Notes: a model not told the origin generated them from the sequence alone. Shown: positions 1 to 5,929, counted from the first letter of the stretch. The stretch is DNA of 7,008 bases from JANMEX01 sp031423755 (GCA_031423755.1 JANPGC010000265.1:1-7008); one strand, 5' to 3'. Translations and numbers: made by a program.

Positions 1-360
1 CCGCGACTTCGACCCGGCCAGCTGCTTCTTGACCTTGACCATATCCGCCACCGGAATGCCCTCGGTGATGCAAACGATCAGCTCCATTTCAGCCGAAATC
101 GCCTCCGCAATGGCATCAGCCGCAAACGGCGGCGGCACGTAGATGGCAGTCGCCGTCGCGTCGGTCTTCTGCTTGGCTTCGAGCACCGTGTCGAACACCG
201 GCAGGCCGGTTTCGGCATGGTTGTGCCCGCCCTTGCCCGGCGTCACCCCGCCGACCATCTTGGTTCCATAGGCTTGCGCCTGCTGGGTGTGGAATGTGCC
301 CTGTGCCCCGGTCAGGCCCTGGCAGATGACTTTTGTGTGGGTGTTGATGAGGATGGACAT
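1..360 (-). CDS. sucD: Succinyl-CoA synthetase (ADP-forming) alpha subunit, N-terminal 120 residues; cut by window edge
   Basis: SucD is the CoA-binding and phosphohistidine-carrying subunit of succinyl-CoA synthetase, which interconverts succinyl-CoA and succinate with substrate-level phosphorylation in the cytoplasmic TCA cycle. The visible part starts MSILINTHTKVICQGLTGAQ and carries the Rossmann CoA-binding start with GLTGAQGTFHT (residues 15-25), GGVTPGKGGHNH (37-48) and the IYVPPPFA strand-turn (73-80), all typical of the family. The phosphorylated histidine lies further on, outside the window. The ATG at 358-360 is the only sensible start, since homology begins at once. It lies 3 bases after the stop of the PIN toxin gene. 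The nearest purine-rich stretch upstream is AAGG, 11 bases before the ATG, so the ribosome binding site is weak or badly spaced and translation may depend on coupling to the toxin gene. The partner gene sucC lies about 1.1 kb upstream rather than adjacent. Confidence 0.97.
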   Translation of the reverse strand, partial: MSILINTHTKVICQGLTGAQGTFHTQQAQAYGTKMVGGVTPGKGGHNHAETGLPVFDTVLEAKQKTDATATAIYVPPPFAADAIAEAISAEMELIVCITEGIPVADMVKVKKQLAGSKSR

Positions 361-363
361 GGG

Positions 364-789
364 TCAATGTGCCTTGAATGGATTGATTACTGTGACGGAG
401 CCGTATTTCTGGCCATGACTGAGGTCTTCGGTGTAGAGGATCGGCGCGCCAAGCCGCTCAGCGGCAGCGATGACTGCGCCATCGAAATAGTTGATTTGAT
501 AGCGCCGCGAGAATTCGACGCCTGATCGAACAAGATCGGCATCGACTGGCACGACAGGGAAAGCTTCCAGCGTGGTGAGCCAAGCGTCGATGTCCGAAGG
601 CCTGAGAGGCACGGCAGTCTTTCCGGGCTTTGTGACATTGACGTAGAATTCTGCGAGAATCTGCCCCGAGAGACCGAACTCCTGAGTCGCGATGATTTCG
701 CGCGCGATGGCTTGCTTGAAGCGTTCATCCGGTTTTGCGACCGCTGCGTAGATCAGAATGTTCGTGTCGAGGAAGCAGTCGATCCTCAT
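364..789 (-). CDS. VapC-like PIN-domain toxin ribonuclease
   Basis: A 141-residue PIN-domain protein, the normal size for VapC-type toxins, which are Mg2+-dependent RNases held inactive by their antitoxin. The expected acidic residues are present: D8 in FLDTNILIY, E46 in GQILAEFYVNV, D103 in NYFDGAVIAAA, and E121/D122 in LYTEDLSHGQ. The protein is therefore probably catalytically intact. The start at 789 is chosen because the PIN fold begins there and GGAGG lies 6 bases upstream; the longer open frame upstream is antitoxin sequence in another frame. The gene overlaps the end of the antitoxin gene by 65 bases, so the two are probably translationally coupled. Its TGA lies 3 bases before the sucD ATG. 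The PIN and TA assignment is secure; the RNA target cannot be read from the sequence. Confidence 0.92.
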   Translation of the reverse strand: MRIDCFLDTNILIYAAVAKPDERFKQAIAREIIATQEFGLSGQILAEFYVNVTKPGKTAVPLRPSDIDAWLTTLEAFPVVPVDADLVRSGVEFSRRYQINYFDGAVIAAAERLGAPILYTEDLSHGQKYGSVTVINPFKAH

Positions 790-1012
790 AAAGCTCCTCC
801 CGGTTCCACTTGAAGTCAGGCCCCAACTGCGCCGTCGACTCATCAATCAGCCGAAGCAACCCTGCGCGCGCTTCTTCCCTGCGTGCATGATCATCGACCA
901 CGTTCTGCAGGTGCGTGCGCACCATCGCATTCACCGTCGTGCCTTGCCGCTCGGCAAAGGCTCGCGCGCGCTCCAAAACGTCTTCATCAATCGAAAGCGT
1001 GATGTTCTTCAT
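725..1012 (-). CDS. Ribbon-helix-helix (CopG/Arc-like) antitoxin of the VapC-like toxin
   Basis: A 95-residue antitoxin. Residues 1-9 (MKNITLSID) look like the DNA-contacting beta strand of a ribbon-helix-helix fold. Helix A follows at about 9-23 and helix B at about 25-42 (TTVNAMVRTHLQNVVDDHA). A charged helix and the WNREELYEDR stretch (69-78) form the probable toxin-binding tail. In the family the protein neutralises the PIN toxin and, as a dimer or with toxin, represses its own promoter. The ATG at 1012 is chosen because the beta strand starts there and GGAGA precedes it at a usable distance; an ATG 15 bases upstream lies inside the operator. Residues 79-95 are encoded within the toxin gene in another frame and look like run-through rather than conserved domain. 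A perfect palindromic operator lies just upstream. Confidence 0.9.
   Translation of the reverse strand: MKNITLSIDEDVLERARAFAERQGTTVNAMVRTHLQNVVDDHARREEARAGLLRLIDESTAQLGPDFKWNREELYEDRLLPRHEHSDLRSGRKTG
794..801 (-). promoter_or_regulatory. Shine-Dalgarno for the toxin, inside antitoxin codons
   Basis: The minus strand reads GGGAGGAG here, and its GGAGG core is 6 bases before the toxin ATG. The same bases encode part of the antitoxin WNREEL stretch. Toxin translation therefore starts inside the translated antitoxin region, consistent with coupled synthesis. Confidence 0.8.
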
Positions 1013-1131
1013 CTCTGTTCTCCACACATATTCACACAGTAATTATATGTGTGAATATGTGTAATTTCAACGCCGGCCCATAAGCCGACCGGTGCGTGAA
1101 AGCCGGGCTTGGTGTTGGTAAGCGTGAACAT
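1009..1131 (-). CDS. Possible 40-codon small ORF or gene remnant before the antitoxin
   Basis: An open frame begins MFTLTNTKPGFHAPVGLW at 1131 with AGGAG 10 bases upstream (1142-1146). It ends in a TGA at 1009-1011 that overlaps the antitoxin ATG as ATGA. The first ~23 codons look like ordinary coding sequence. The last 17 are made by the operator/promoter bases (HIHTYNYCVNMC...), which is unlikely protein. I recognise no family. It could be a leader peptide for read-through transcripts from sucC, a remnant cut by arrival of the toxin-antitoxin module, or chance. The TA promoter lies inside the frame, so transcripts from that promoter would lack its start codon. Confidence 0.25.
   Translation of the reverse strand: MFTLTNTKPGFHAPVGLWAGVEITHIHTYNYCVNMCGEQR
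1024..1062. promoter_or_regulatory. Toxin-antitoxin operator: perfect 15-bp inverted repeat around the -10 box
   Basis: ACACATATTCACACA (1024-1038) and its exact reverse complement TGTGTGAATATGTGT (1048-1062) flank a 9-base spacer. Within the right arm TATGTGT occurs twice with 10-bp period (1046-1052 and 1056-1062). The left side carries ACACATA at 1024-1030 and a partial copy at 1034-1040. Four half-sites, one helical turn apart on each side, suit cooperative binding of ribbon-helix-helix dimers. The repeat spans the -10 box and abuts the -35 box, so bound protein would exclude RNA polymerase. The repeat is directly visible; the bound protein is inferred from family behaviour. Confidence 0.88.
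1042..1070 (-). promoter_or_regulatory. Sigma-70-type promoter of the toxin-antitoxin pair
   Basis: On the minus strand TTGAAA (1065-1070) and a perfect TATAAT (1042-1047) are separated by exactly 17 bases. The start site would fall near 1035, giving a leader of about 23 bases to the antitoxin ATG at 1012. The -10 box fills most of the operator spacer. With no terminator seen between the toxin and sucD, transcripts should continue into sucD. Confidence 0.82.
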
Positions 1132-1156
1132 TTCCAAATTTCTCCTAGATGCCGGG

Positions 1157-1501
1157 CTAAGCAGCCTGATACCGGGTATTACGGACATGACTTGATTGCC
1201 GTCTTGCAACTAGGGCGACTACCAGCGCAGAAAGCGTAGAGGCCACAAGAGAGACATAGAACATCACGACGCCGAACGCAGTGTTGATCTCCTCGTATGG
1301 GCACTCACCTTCGTCGTAGTCGTCACAATCCGGAATGCCAAAATATGTAGCCGCCGGCAAAAACAACAGAGCAGCAACAACAAAAGCTCTGGCACATGCC
1401 GTCACAATCCAATGTCTGTCGCGAGCAATCTTCAGGGCACCCAAACATATTAATATTTGGGCTGCAGCCTGTATAATTGCGCCGATCACCAACATACCCA
1501 T
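1157..1501 (-). CDS. Small three-helix membrane protein of unknown family
   Basis: A 114-residue protein I do not recognise. Three hydrophobic segments are clear: about 3-23, 32-54 and 74-98. The loop between the first two is basic (KIARDRH). The loop between the second and third is strongly acidic with two cysteines (C59, C67, in DCDDYDEGECPYEE). The C-terminal tail is basic (RRQSSHVRNTR). By the positive-inside rule the acidic loop faces the periplasm, where the cysteines could pair, and the C-terminus is cytoplasmic. The ATG directly abuts the sucC TAG (TAGATG), with a second ATG two codons later and only a weak ribosome binding site, so translation probably relies on ribosomes finishing sucC. 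The sequence is visibly more AT-rich than sucC, with AT clusters near 1445-1460, suggesting later acquisition. Function is unknown; it could also be a drifting remnant. Confidence 0.6.
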   Translation of the reverse strand: MGMLVIGAIIQAAAQILICLGALKIARDRHWIVTACARAFVVAALLFLPAATYFGIPDCDDYDEGECPYEEINTAFGVVMFYVSLVASTLSALVVALVARRQSSHVRNTRYQAA

Positions 1502-2698
1502 CTAGTTTGCTCTAACAGCCTTCACAATTTTCTGCGCCGCGTCATCGAGATCATCGGCCGGAATGACATTCAGCCCGCTCTCGCGGATGATCTGCTTGCC
1601 AAGCTCAACATTCGTCCCTTCAAGCCGCACCACCAGCGGCACGGTCAATCCAACCGTCTTCACCGCCGCGATCACGCCGTTGGCGATGATGTCGCATTTC
1701 ATGATGCCGCCGAAGATGTTGACGAGGATGCCTTTGACCTTCGGGTCCGAGGTGATGATCTTGAATGCCGCCGTCACTTTTTCTTCCGAAGCGCCGCCGC
1801 CGACATCGAGGAAGTTAGCCGGCACTTCGCCGTAAAGCATGATGATATCGAGCGTTGCCATGGCAAGACCGGCGCCATTGACCATGCAGCCGATCGAGCC
1901 GTCGAGCGCGATGTAGGCGAGGTCGAATTTCGAAGCTTCAATTTCTTTGGCGTCTTCTTCCGTCTCATCGCGCAAGGCGACAATTTCCGGATGGCGATAG
2001 AGCGCGTTCGAGTCGAAATTCACCTTGGCATCAAGGCAGTGGATGTTGCCCGCCTTGGTCAGGATCAGCGGATTGACCTCCAGCATCGCCATGTCCTTGT
2101 CGACGAAGGCCTTGTAGAACTGGCTGGCGATCTTCGCCGCCTGCTTGGCCTGGTCGCCGGAAAGGTTCAACGCCTTGGCAATGGTGCGGCCATGGTGCGG
2201 CATGAAGCCGGTGGCCGGATCGACATCGAATGTGATGATCTTTTCCGGCGTGTCATGCGCCACTTTCTCAATGTCCATGCCGCCTTCGGTCGAGACGACA
2301 AAGGCCACATGCGACTTCTCGCGGTCGACCAGAAGCGACAGGTAGAACTCCTTGTCGATGTCCGAACCGTCCTCGATATAGAGCCGGTTGACCTGCTTAC
2401 CCGCCTCTCCGGTCTGGATCGTCACCAGCGTGTGGCCGAGCATTTCCGTGGCATGGGCTTTGACTTCATCAATCGAAAACGCCAGCCGCACGCCACCCTT
2501 GGCATCAGCCGGCAGTTCCTTGAACTTGCCCTTGCCGCGCCCGCCCGCATGGATCTGGCTTTTGACCACATAGAGGGGTCCCGGCAACTGCTTCGCACCA
2601 GCGACCGCTTCCTCAACTGTCAAAGCCGCATACCCAGCCGAAACCGGCACGCCAAATTCTTTCAGCACGGCTTTCGCCTGATACTCGTGGATGTTCAT
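1502..2698 (-). CDS. sucC: Succinyl-CoA synthetase (ADP-forming) beta subunit
   Basis: SucC provides the nucleotide-binding ATP-grasp half and the succinate site of succinyl-CoA synthetase. At 398 residues it has the normal length for alphaproteobacteria and looks intact. Visible marks are the opening MNIHEYQAKAVLKEFGVPV, the glycine-rich nucleotide loop VVKSQIHAGGRGKGK (44-58), the metal-binding E207 and N209 in LEVNPL with D223 in CLDAK, the GCMVNGAGLAM segment (270-280), NIFGGIMKCD (327-336) and RLEGTN (358-363). The ATG at 2698 is preceded by GGAG at 8 bases' spacing and lies 15 bases after the mdh stop, so mdh and sucC are one transcription unit. The TAG is immediately followed by the ATG of a small membrane protein rather than by sucD, which is unusual for this gene pair. 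Confidence 0.98.
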   Translation of the reverse strand: MNIHEYQAKAVLKEFGVPVSAGYAALTVEEAVAGAKQLPGPLYVVKSQIHAGGRGKGKFKELPADAKGGVRLAFSIDEVKAHATEMLGHTLVTIQTGEAGKQVNRLYIEDGSDIDKEFYLSLLVDREKSHVAFVVSTEGGMDIEKVAHDTPEKIITFDVDPATGFMPHHGRTIAKALNLSGDQAKQAAKIASQFYKAFVDKDMAMLEVNPLILTKAGNIHCLDAKVNFDSNALYRHPEIVALRDETEEDAKEIEASKFDLAYIALDGSIGCMVNGAGLAMATLDIIMLYGEVPANFLDVGGGASEEKVTAAFKIITSDPKVKGILVNIFGGIMKCDIIANGVIAAVKTVGLTVPLVVRLEGTNVELGKQIIRESGLNVIPADDLDDAAQKIVKAVRAN

Positions 2699-2713
2699 CA
2701 GGATGTCTCCGGC

Positions 2714-3679
2714 TTACTTTTTCAAATTCGGCGCAATGGTGATGCAGGCTTCGCAGAGCGAGGCGACGGACGCGACGGACTTTTCGAACAGCTTTTCTTC
2801 CGCCTTGCTGAAATCAAGCTCGATGATCCGCTCGACACCGCCCGCACCGATCACCACCGGCACGCCGACATACATGTCTTTGACGCCGTACTGGCCGTTG
2901 AGATAGGCGGCGCAGGGCAGCACGCGCTTCTTGTCCTTGAGATAGCTCTCGGCCATCGCAATCGCCGAGGATGCCGGGGCGTAATAGGCCGAGCCGGTCT
3001 TGAGGAGGCCGACGATTTCGCCGCCGCCCTTGCGGGTGCGCTCCACGATGGCATCCAGCTTTTCCTTGGTGGTCCAGCCCATTTTGATCAGGTCTGGCAG
3101 CGGAACACCGGCAACAGTCGAGTAGCGGATCATCGGCACCATGTCGTCGCCATGGCCGCCGAGCGTCATCGCCGAAATGTCCTCGACCGACACCTTGAAC
3201 TCTTCCGACAGGAAATATTTGAACCGCGCCGAGTCGAGCACGCCCGCCATGCCCACCACCATGTTCTTCGGCATGCCGGAGAATTTCTGCAGCGCCCAGA
3301 CCATCGCATCGAGCGGGTTGGTGATGCAGATGACGAACGACTTCGGGGCATATTTCTTGATGCCCGCACCGACCTGTTCCATCACTTTGAGGTTGATGCC
3401 GAGGAGATCATCGCGGCTCATGCCCGGCTTGCGCGGCACACCGGCAGTGACGATGCACACATCTGCGCCCTCAATGCCCTTGTAGTCATTGACGCCGACG
3501 AGGCGCGAGTCGAACCGGTCAATCGTCGAAGACTGCGCCAGATCGAGCGACTTGCCCTGCGGAATGCCCTCCGCAATGTCGAACATGATGATGTCGCCAA
3601 GGTCTTTCAGCCCCGCCATATGGGCGAGCGTGCCGCCGATCATGCCGGAACCGATGAGTGCGATTTTGTTGCGGGCCAT
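2714..3679 (-). CDS. mdh: Malate dehydrogenase, NAD-dependent (LDH-like type)
   Basis: Converts malate and NAD+ to oxaloacetate and NADH in the TCA cycle. The 321-residue product matches the LDH-like bacterial MDH group. It begins with the NAD-binding GSGMIGG loop (10-16) and the adenosine-ribose-binding D34 in MFDI. Substrate-binding arginines R83 and R89 sit in VPRKPGMSRDD, N121 in ITNPLD, and D149/R152 in VLDSARF. The catalytic H176 is in LGGHGDDM. The start at 3679 (MARNKIALIG) is chosen because the fold begins there and GGAG precedes it by 9 bases; a 12-codon extension to 3715 has no family support. It heads the mdh-sucC unit, with 235 bases of upstream spacer containing inverted repeats. 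The catalytic set appears complete. Confidence 0.98.
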   Translation of the reverse strand: MARNKIALIGSGMIGGTLAHMAGLKDLGDIIMFDIAEGIPQGKSLDLAQSSTIDRFDSRLVGVNDYKGIEGADVCIVTAGVPRKPGMSRDDLLGINLKVMEQVGAGIKKYAPKSFVICITNPLDAMVWALQKFSGMPKNMVVGMAGVLDSARFKYFLSEEFKVSVEDISAMTLGGHGDDMVPMIRYSTVAGVPLPDLIKMGWTTKEKLDAIVERTRKGGGEIVGLLKTGSAYYAPASSAIAMAESYLKDKKRVLPCAAYLNGQYGVKDMYVGVPVVIGAGGVERIIELDFSKAEEKLFEKSVASVASLCEACITIAPNLKK

Positions 3680-3734
3680 GCCTGAATTCTCCGTGGGACC
3701 AAGTAAACCTGACACCGCAAGGAACCGATCCGTT

Positions 3735-3753
3735 GAAATCCAACCCGGATTTC
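3735..3753. repeat. Inverted repeat upstream of mdh (7-bp arms, 5-base loop)
   Basis: GAAATCC and GGATTTC pair exactly around AACCC, 56-74 bases upstream of the mdh ATG. In a transcript starting further upstream this would be a leader hairpin; as DNA it could be an operator. No U-tract follows, so it is not a terminator. Function is unproven. Confidence 0.5.
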
Positions 3754-3807
3754 GGCAAGATCAAACACTCTTTCCGCACGGTATTTTTCGCGGATTCCCT
3801 AGGAGTA

Positions 3808-3840
3808 ATCCCAAAAAAACACAAACGGTTTTTTCGGGAT
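3808..3840. repeat. A-tract/T-tract inverted repeat between zapE and mdh
   Basis: ATCCCAAAAAAAC (3808-3820) and GTTTTTTCGGGAT (3828-3840) pair over 13 positions with one mismatch that becomes a G-U wobble in minus-strand RNA. The loop is 7 bases. It lies downstream of the zapE stop and about 130-160 bases upstream of mdh. The stem is A/T-rich with only a CCC/GGG clamp and has no U-run after it, so it does not fit a standard intrinsic terminator. It could be a weak 3' end for zapE, a bent regulatory site for the mdh promoter, or both. I found no convincing -35/-10 pair in the rest of this spacer. Confidence 0.5.
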
Positions 3841-3914
3841 CAATGATTTCAATCGGTTAGATTGCTTTTGATTTACGTAAGCGTCAATCAAATTTGAGCA
3901 ATAGACGCTCTTTT

Positions 3915-5105
3915 CTATGCCGGAGCAAGTGCCGCAGCCTTCTGCCGCCGCTTCTCCCATGCCGCCAGCCACTCAACGCTGGTCATCTCGATGAGGCGCG
4001 ACGACGTCCTTGCAAATTCGCCGACTTTCAGGCCTGCGGGGACACGGTAGATGTCGTCCGGCGGGTTTGCGGCGGACAAAAACAACCTGTTACCACTGTC
4101 GTAAAGCACGTCGATCAGAATGATGAAGCGCTTGGCCTCGTTGCGCTTGGAAAACTCCAGCGTCGGCACATGGTCGATGAAAATCGTGCCATAGCGGCTG
4201 GCGAGCTCGAGATAATCCGCCGCGCCGAGTGGCTTGGCGCAGAGATCATCAAAGGAAAACCGGGCGCAGGACGGGCTTGCCAGCGGAATGTCGAAATTGT
4301 GGCCACGCACGGTAAGGCGAACCGGCTGGACTGCCTCATGCGCGGTGGCCAGCGCAAAGGCCTCGTCCATCGCATCATCGGCCTTGGCCCCGAGCGGCGT
4401 CTGGTAAGCGGCGAAGTGCGACAGCTTCTCGCGGCGGTAATCGGTTCGCGAATCAAGGTCCCATACATCGCAATTGGCCTTCAACAGGCCAATAAAAGGC
4501 AGAAACAGGTCGCGGTTGAGCCCGTTGAGATAGAGCTCGTCGGGAATAACGTTCGACGTGGCGACCAGCACGACGCCTTCCTCGAACAGCGCCTTGAAAA
4601 GGCGCGAAAGAATCATGGCGTCGGCAATATCAAGCACGTGGAACTCGTCAAAGCAGATCAGGCGCGCTCTTGCCGCCAGATCGCGCGCCACCGGCGGGAT
4701 CGGGTCTTCCTCGCGCGTTTCGCCGCGCTTGTAAGCCTGACGATGCGCATGGATGCGTTCGTGCACATCGAGCATGAAGGCAAAAAAGTGCGCCCGGCGC
4801 TTCAGCACAACAGGCGCAATCTCATAGAACCAGTCCATCAGCATGGTCTTGCCGCGTCCGACAGCGCCATGGACATAAAGGCCGCGCACCGGCGTTTGCG
4901 GATTTTTGCGTGCAAAAATCCAGCCGAGCGCCGACGATTTCATGCCGGGTTTGGCACCCGCTCCGGATTGGTCCAGTGCAAGGATAAGCCGGTCAAGCCG
5001 GTCCGCAAGCGCCCGCTGGGCAGCGTCAGCCTCAAGCGCGCCCGAGCGGGCACGGCGCTCATACAGAGCCCGAACGGACGGCAAGTCTCCGATATCGGCC
5101 GCCAT
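3915..5105 (-). CDS. zapE: ZapE/AFG1-family AAA+ ATPase
   Basis: A 396-residue P-loop ATPase of the AFG1/ZapE family, which in E. coli associates with the division ring and in mitochondria assists turnover of respiratory-chain proteins. It is probably cytoplasmic and membrane-associated. The Walker A motif is GAVGRGKT (80-87), Walker B is RLICFDEFHV (148-156), a sensor-1-like VATSN is at 181-185, and FARTSSRLIEM (364-374) near the C-terminus carries the arginines conserved in this family. The N-terminal part (13-45) is the usual helical YERRARSGALEADAAQR lead-in. The ATG at 5105 is preferred, with AGG 7-8 bases upstream and 61 bases after the lipoprotein stop; longer frames run back into omp19. 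The neighbour mdh lies downstream, as in other rhizobial genomes. It appears complete. Confidence 0.95.
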   Translation of the reverse strand: MAADIGDLPSVRALYERRARSGALEADAAQRALADRLDRLILALDQSGAGAKPGMKSSALGWIFARKNPQTPVRGLYVHGAVGRGKTMLMDWFYEIAPVVLKRRAHFFAFMLDVHERIHAHRQAYKRGETREEDPIPPVARDLAARARLICFDEFHVLDIADAMILSRLFKALFEEGVVLVATSNVIPDELYLNGLNRDLFLPFIGLLKANCDVWDLDSRTDYRREKLSHFAAYQTPLGAKADDAMDEAFALATAHEAVQPVRLTVRGHNFDIPLASPSCARFSFDDLCAKPLGAADYLELASRYGTIFIDHVPTLEFSKRNEAKRFIILIDVLYDSGNRLFLSAANPPDDIYRVPAGLKVGEFARTSSRLIEMTSVEWLAAWEKRRQKAAALAPA

Positions 5106-5132
5106 GCTTTTACCTGACTGGGAGTAGGAAAT

Positions 5133-5152
5133 CGGCGGGATATCTCCCGCCG
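5133..5152. terminator. GC-rich hairpin between omp19 and zapE, possible terminator or attenuator
   Basis: CGGCGGGA and TCCCGCCG form a perfect 8-bp stem around a 4-base loop, inside the 61-base gap between the omp19 stop and the zapE start. On the minus strand the stem is followed by ATTTCC, only three Ts, so termination would be weak. It could lower read-through from the lipoprotein gene into zapE or protect the 3' end of the omp19 message. Confidence 0.5.
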
Positions 5153-5166
5153 CAATGTCATTGGCG

Positions 5167-5727
5167 TCAGCGGCTGAGGCTGACCGGCGTGCCGCCGGTC
5201 GTCTGGCCATCGAATTTGCCGGGTGAGGACTGGTAAAGCGTTGCGAGCTTGCCGCCGGTCTCATCGTAGAAGACCAGCTGCTTGCCGGCGACATTCCACG
5301 ATTTCACATTGCCCATGTCACCCGGGCATTTGAGCGGGCCGGCGCGGAAGCCTTGGCCATATTTGGTCTGCGGTGTGGCCACCTTGCAGGATTGGCCAGC
5401 TGTGTTGACGCTCCAGACCCCGGCGACACTGCCAATGGTCACATCCGGACCGGAAGCCGAGGCAATCTGCGTGCCAGCGTCAGGTGCAGTTCCTCCCGGC
5501 GCTACGGGAGCTGCAGGGAACTGGGTGCCATCGGTGAGCGGTGCGGTCGCGGTGACCGGTGGCGGTGATGATGGCGCAGGCAGTTGGCTTTGCTGCACAT
5601 TTCCTGCGGGAGCCGCAGTGATGGGCTCATAAGTGGTGTTGATGCCGCTGATGCGGTCGCTACGGCAGCCTGCCAAAAGCAATGTGGTCAGTGCAACGGT
5701 GGTCAGGCTGACCTTTAATATCCGCAT
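5167..5727 (-). CDS. omp19: Omp19-like outer-membrane lipoprotein, AprI/Inh protease-inhibitor fold
   Basis: A 186-residue lipoprotein. The signal peptide is MRILKVSLTTVALTTLLLAGC with lipobox LAGC, so C21 would be lipidated. A Pro/Ala/Thr-rich flexible stretch follows at about 35-90, then a compact C-terminal domain (98-186) with C114 and C134 probably forming a disulfide. Key stretches are VAGVWSV, GQSCKVATPQTKYGQGFRAG and the ending KFDGQTTGGTPVSLSR. These closely match what I remember of Brucella Omp19, a surface lipoprotein of the AprI/Inh inhibitor family reported to inhibit proteases. The ATG at 5727 has GGGGAG 9 bases upstream. The 202-base spacer above (5728-5929) should hold its promoter: TTGTCA and AT-rich TATTCT are present but at wrong spacing, so I do not call one. 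The neighbouring zapE-mdh order supports the assignment. Confidence 0.9.
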   Translation of the reverse strand: MRILKVSLTTVALTTLLLAGCRSDRISGINTTYEPITAAPAGNVQQSQLPAPSSPPPVTATAPLTDGTQFPAAPVAPGGTAPDAGTQIASASGPDVTIGSVAGVWSVNTAGQSCKVATPQTKYGQGFRAGPLKCPGDMGNVKSWNVAGKQLVFYDETGGKLATLYQSSPGKFDGQTTGGTPVSLSR

Positions 5728-5929
5728 TTCGACAATCTCCCCAAGCGCCTGTCAGCGGAACTTTTGCGCTGCAGCGAAATGATGTTGGCAGAATAAATGG
5801 CCAAGTTGTGACAAATGCAACCCGAAACGGCAATTATCCGGCATTGGAGGCCATTTTGCTGTTGCGCTGTTGCAACAATGTGGCGGGTCTGCGGCAAATT
5901 GAGCATGCGAGGTGGCCAGTTTCTCAGAA

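Noticed and set aside
1441..1460. AT-rich near-palindrome CCAAA...TTTGG inside the membrane-protein gene
   Set aside because: The centre does not pair and it lies in coding sequence; only the five outer positions match.
1457..3685. A 742-codon open frame on the plus strand antisense to sucC and mdh
   Set aside because: It mirrors highly biased codon use in sucC and mdh. The translation is rich in His, Arg and Asp with no recognisable domain, and the sense genes are unmistakable.
3888..3915. Possible plus-strand terminator GAGC/GCTC followed by TTTTCT
   Set aside because: Only a 4-bp stem, and no plus-strand gene ends here.
3894..5117. A 407-codon plus-strand open frame opposite zapE
   Set aside because: Antisense shadow of the ATPase gene in high-GC DNA; the sense strand has intact Walker motifs.
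5795..5856. AAATGGCC / GGCCATTT inverted pair in the spacer upstream of omp19
   Set aside because: Arms are 46 bases apart with no further pairing; chance is a sufficient explanation.
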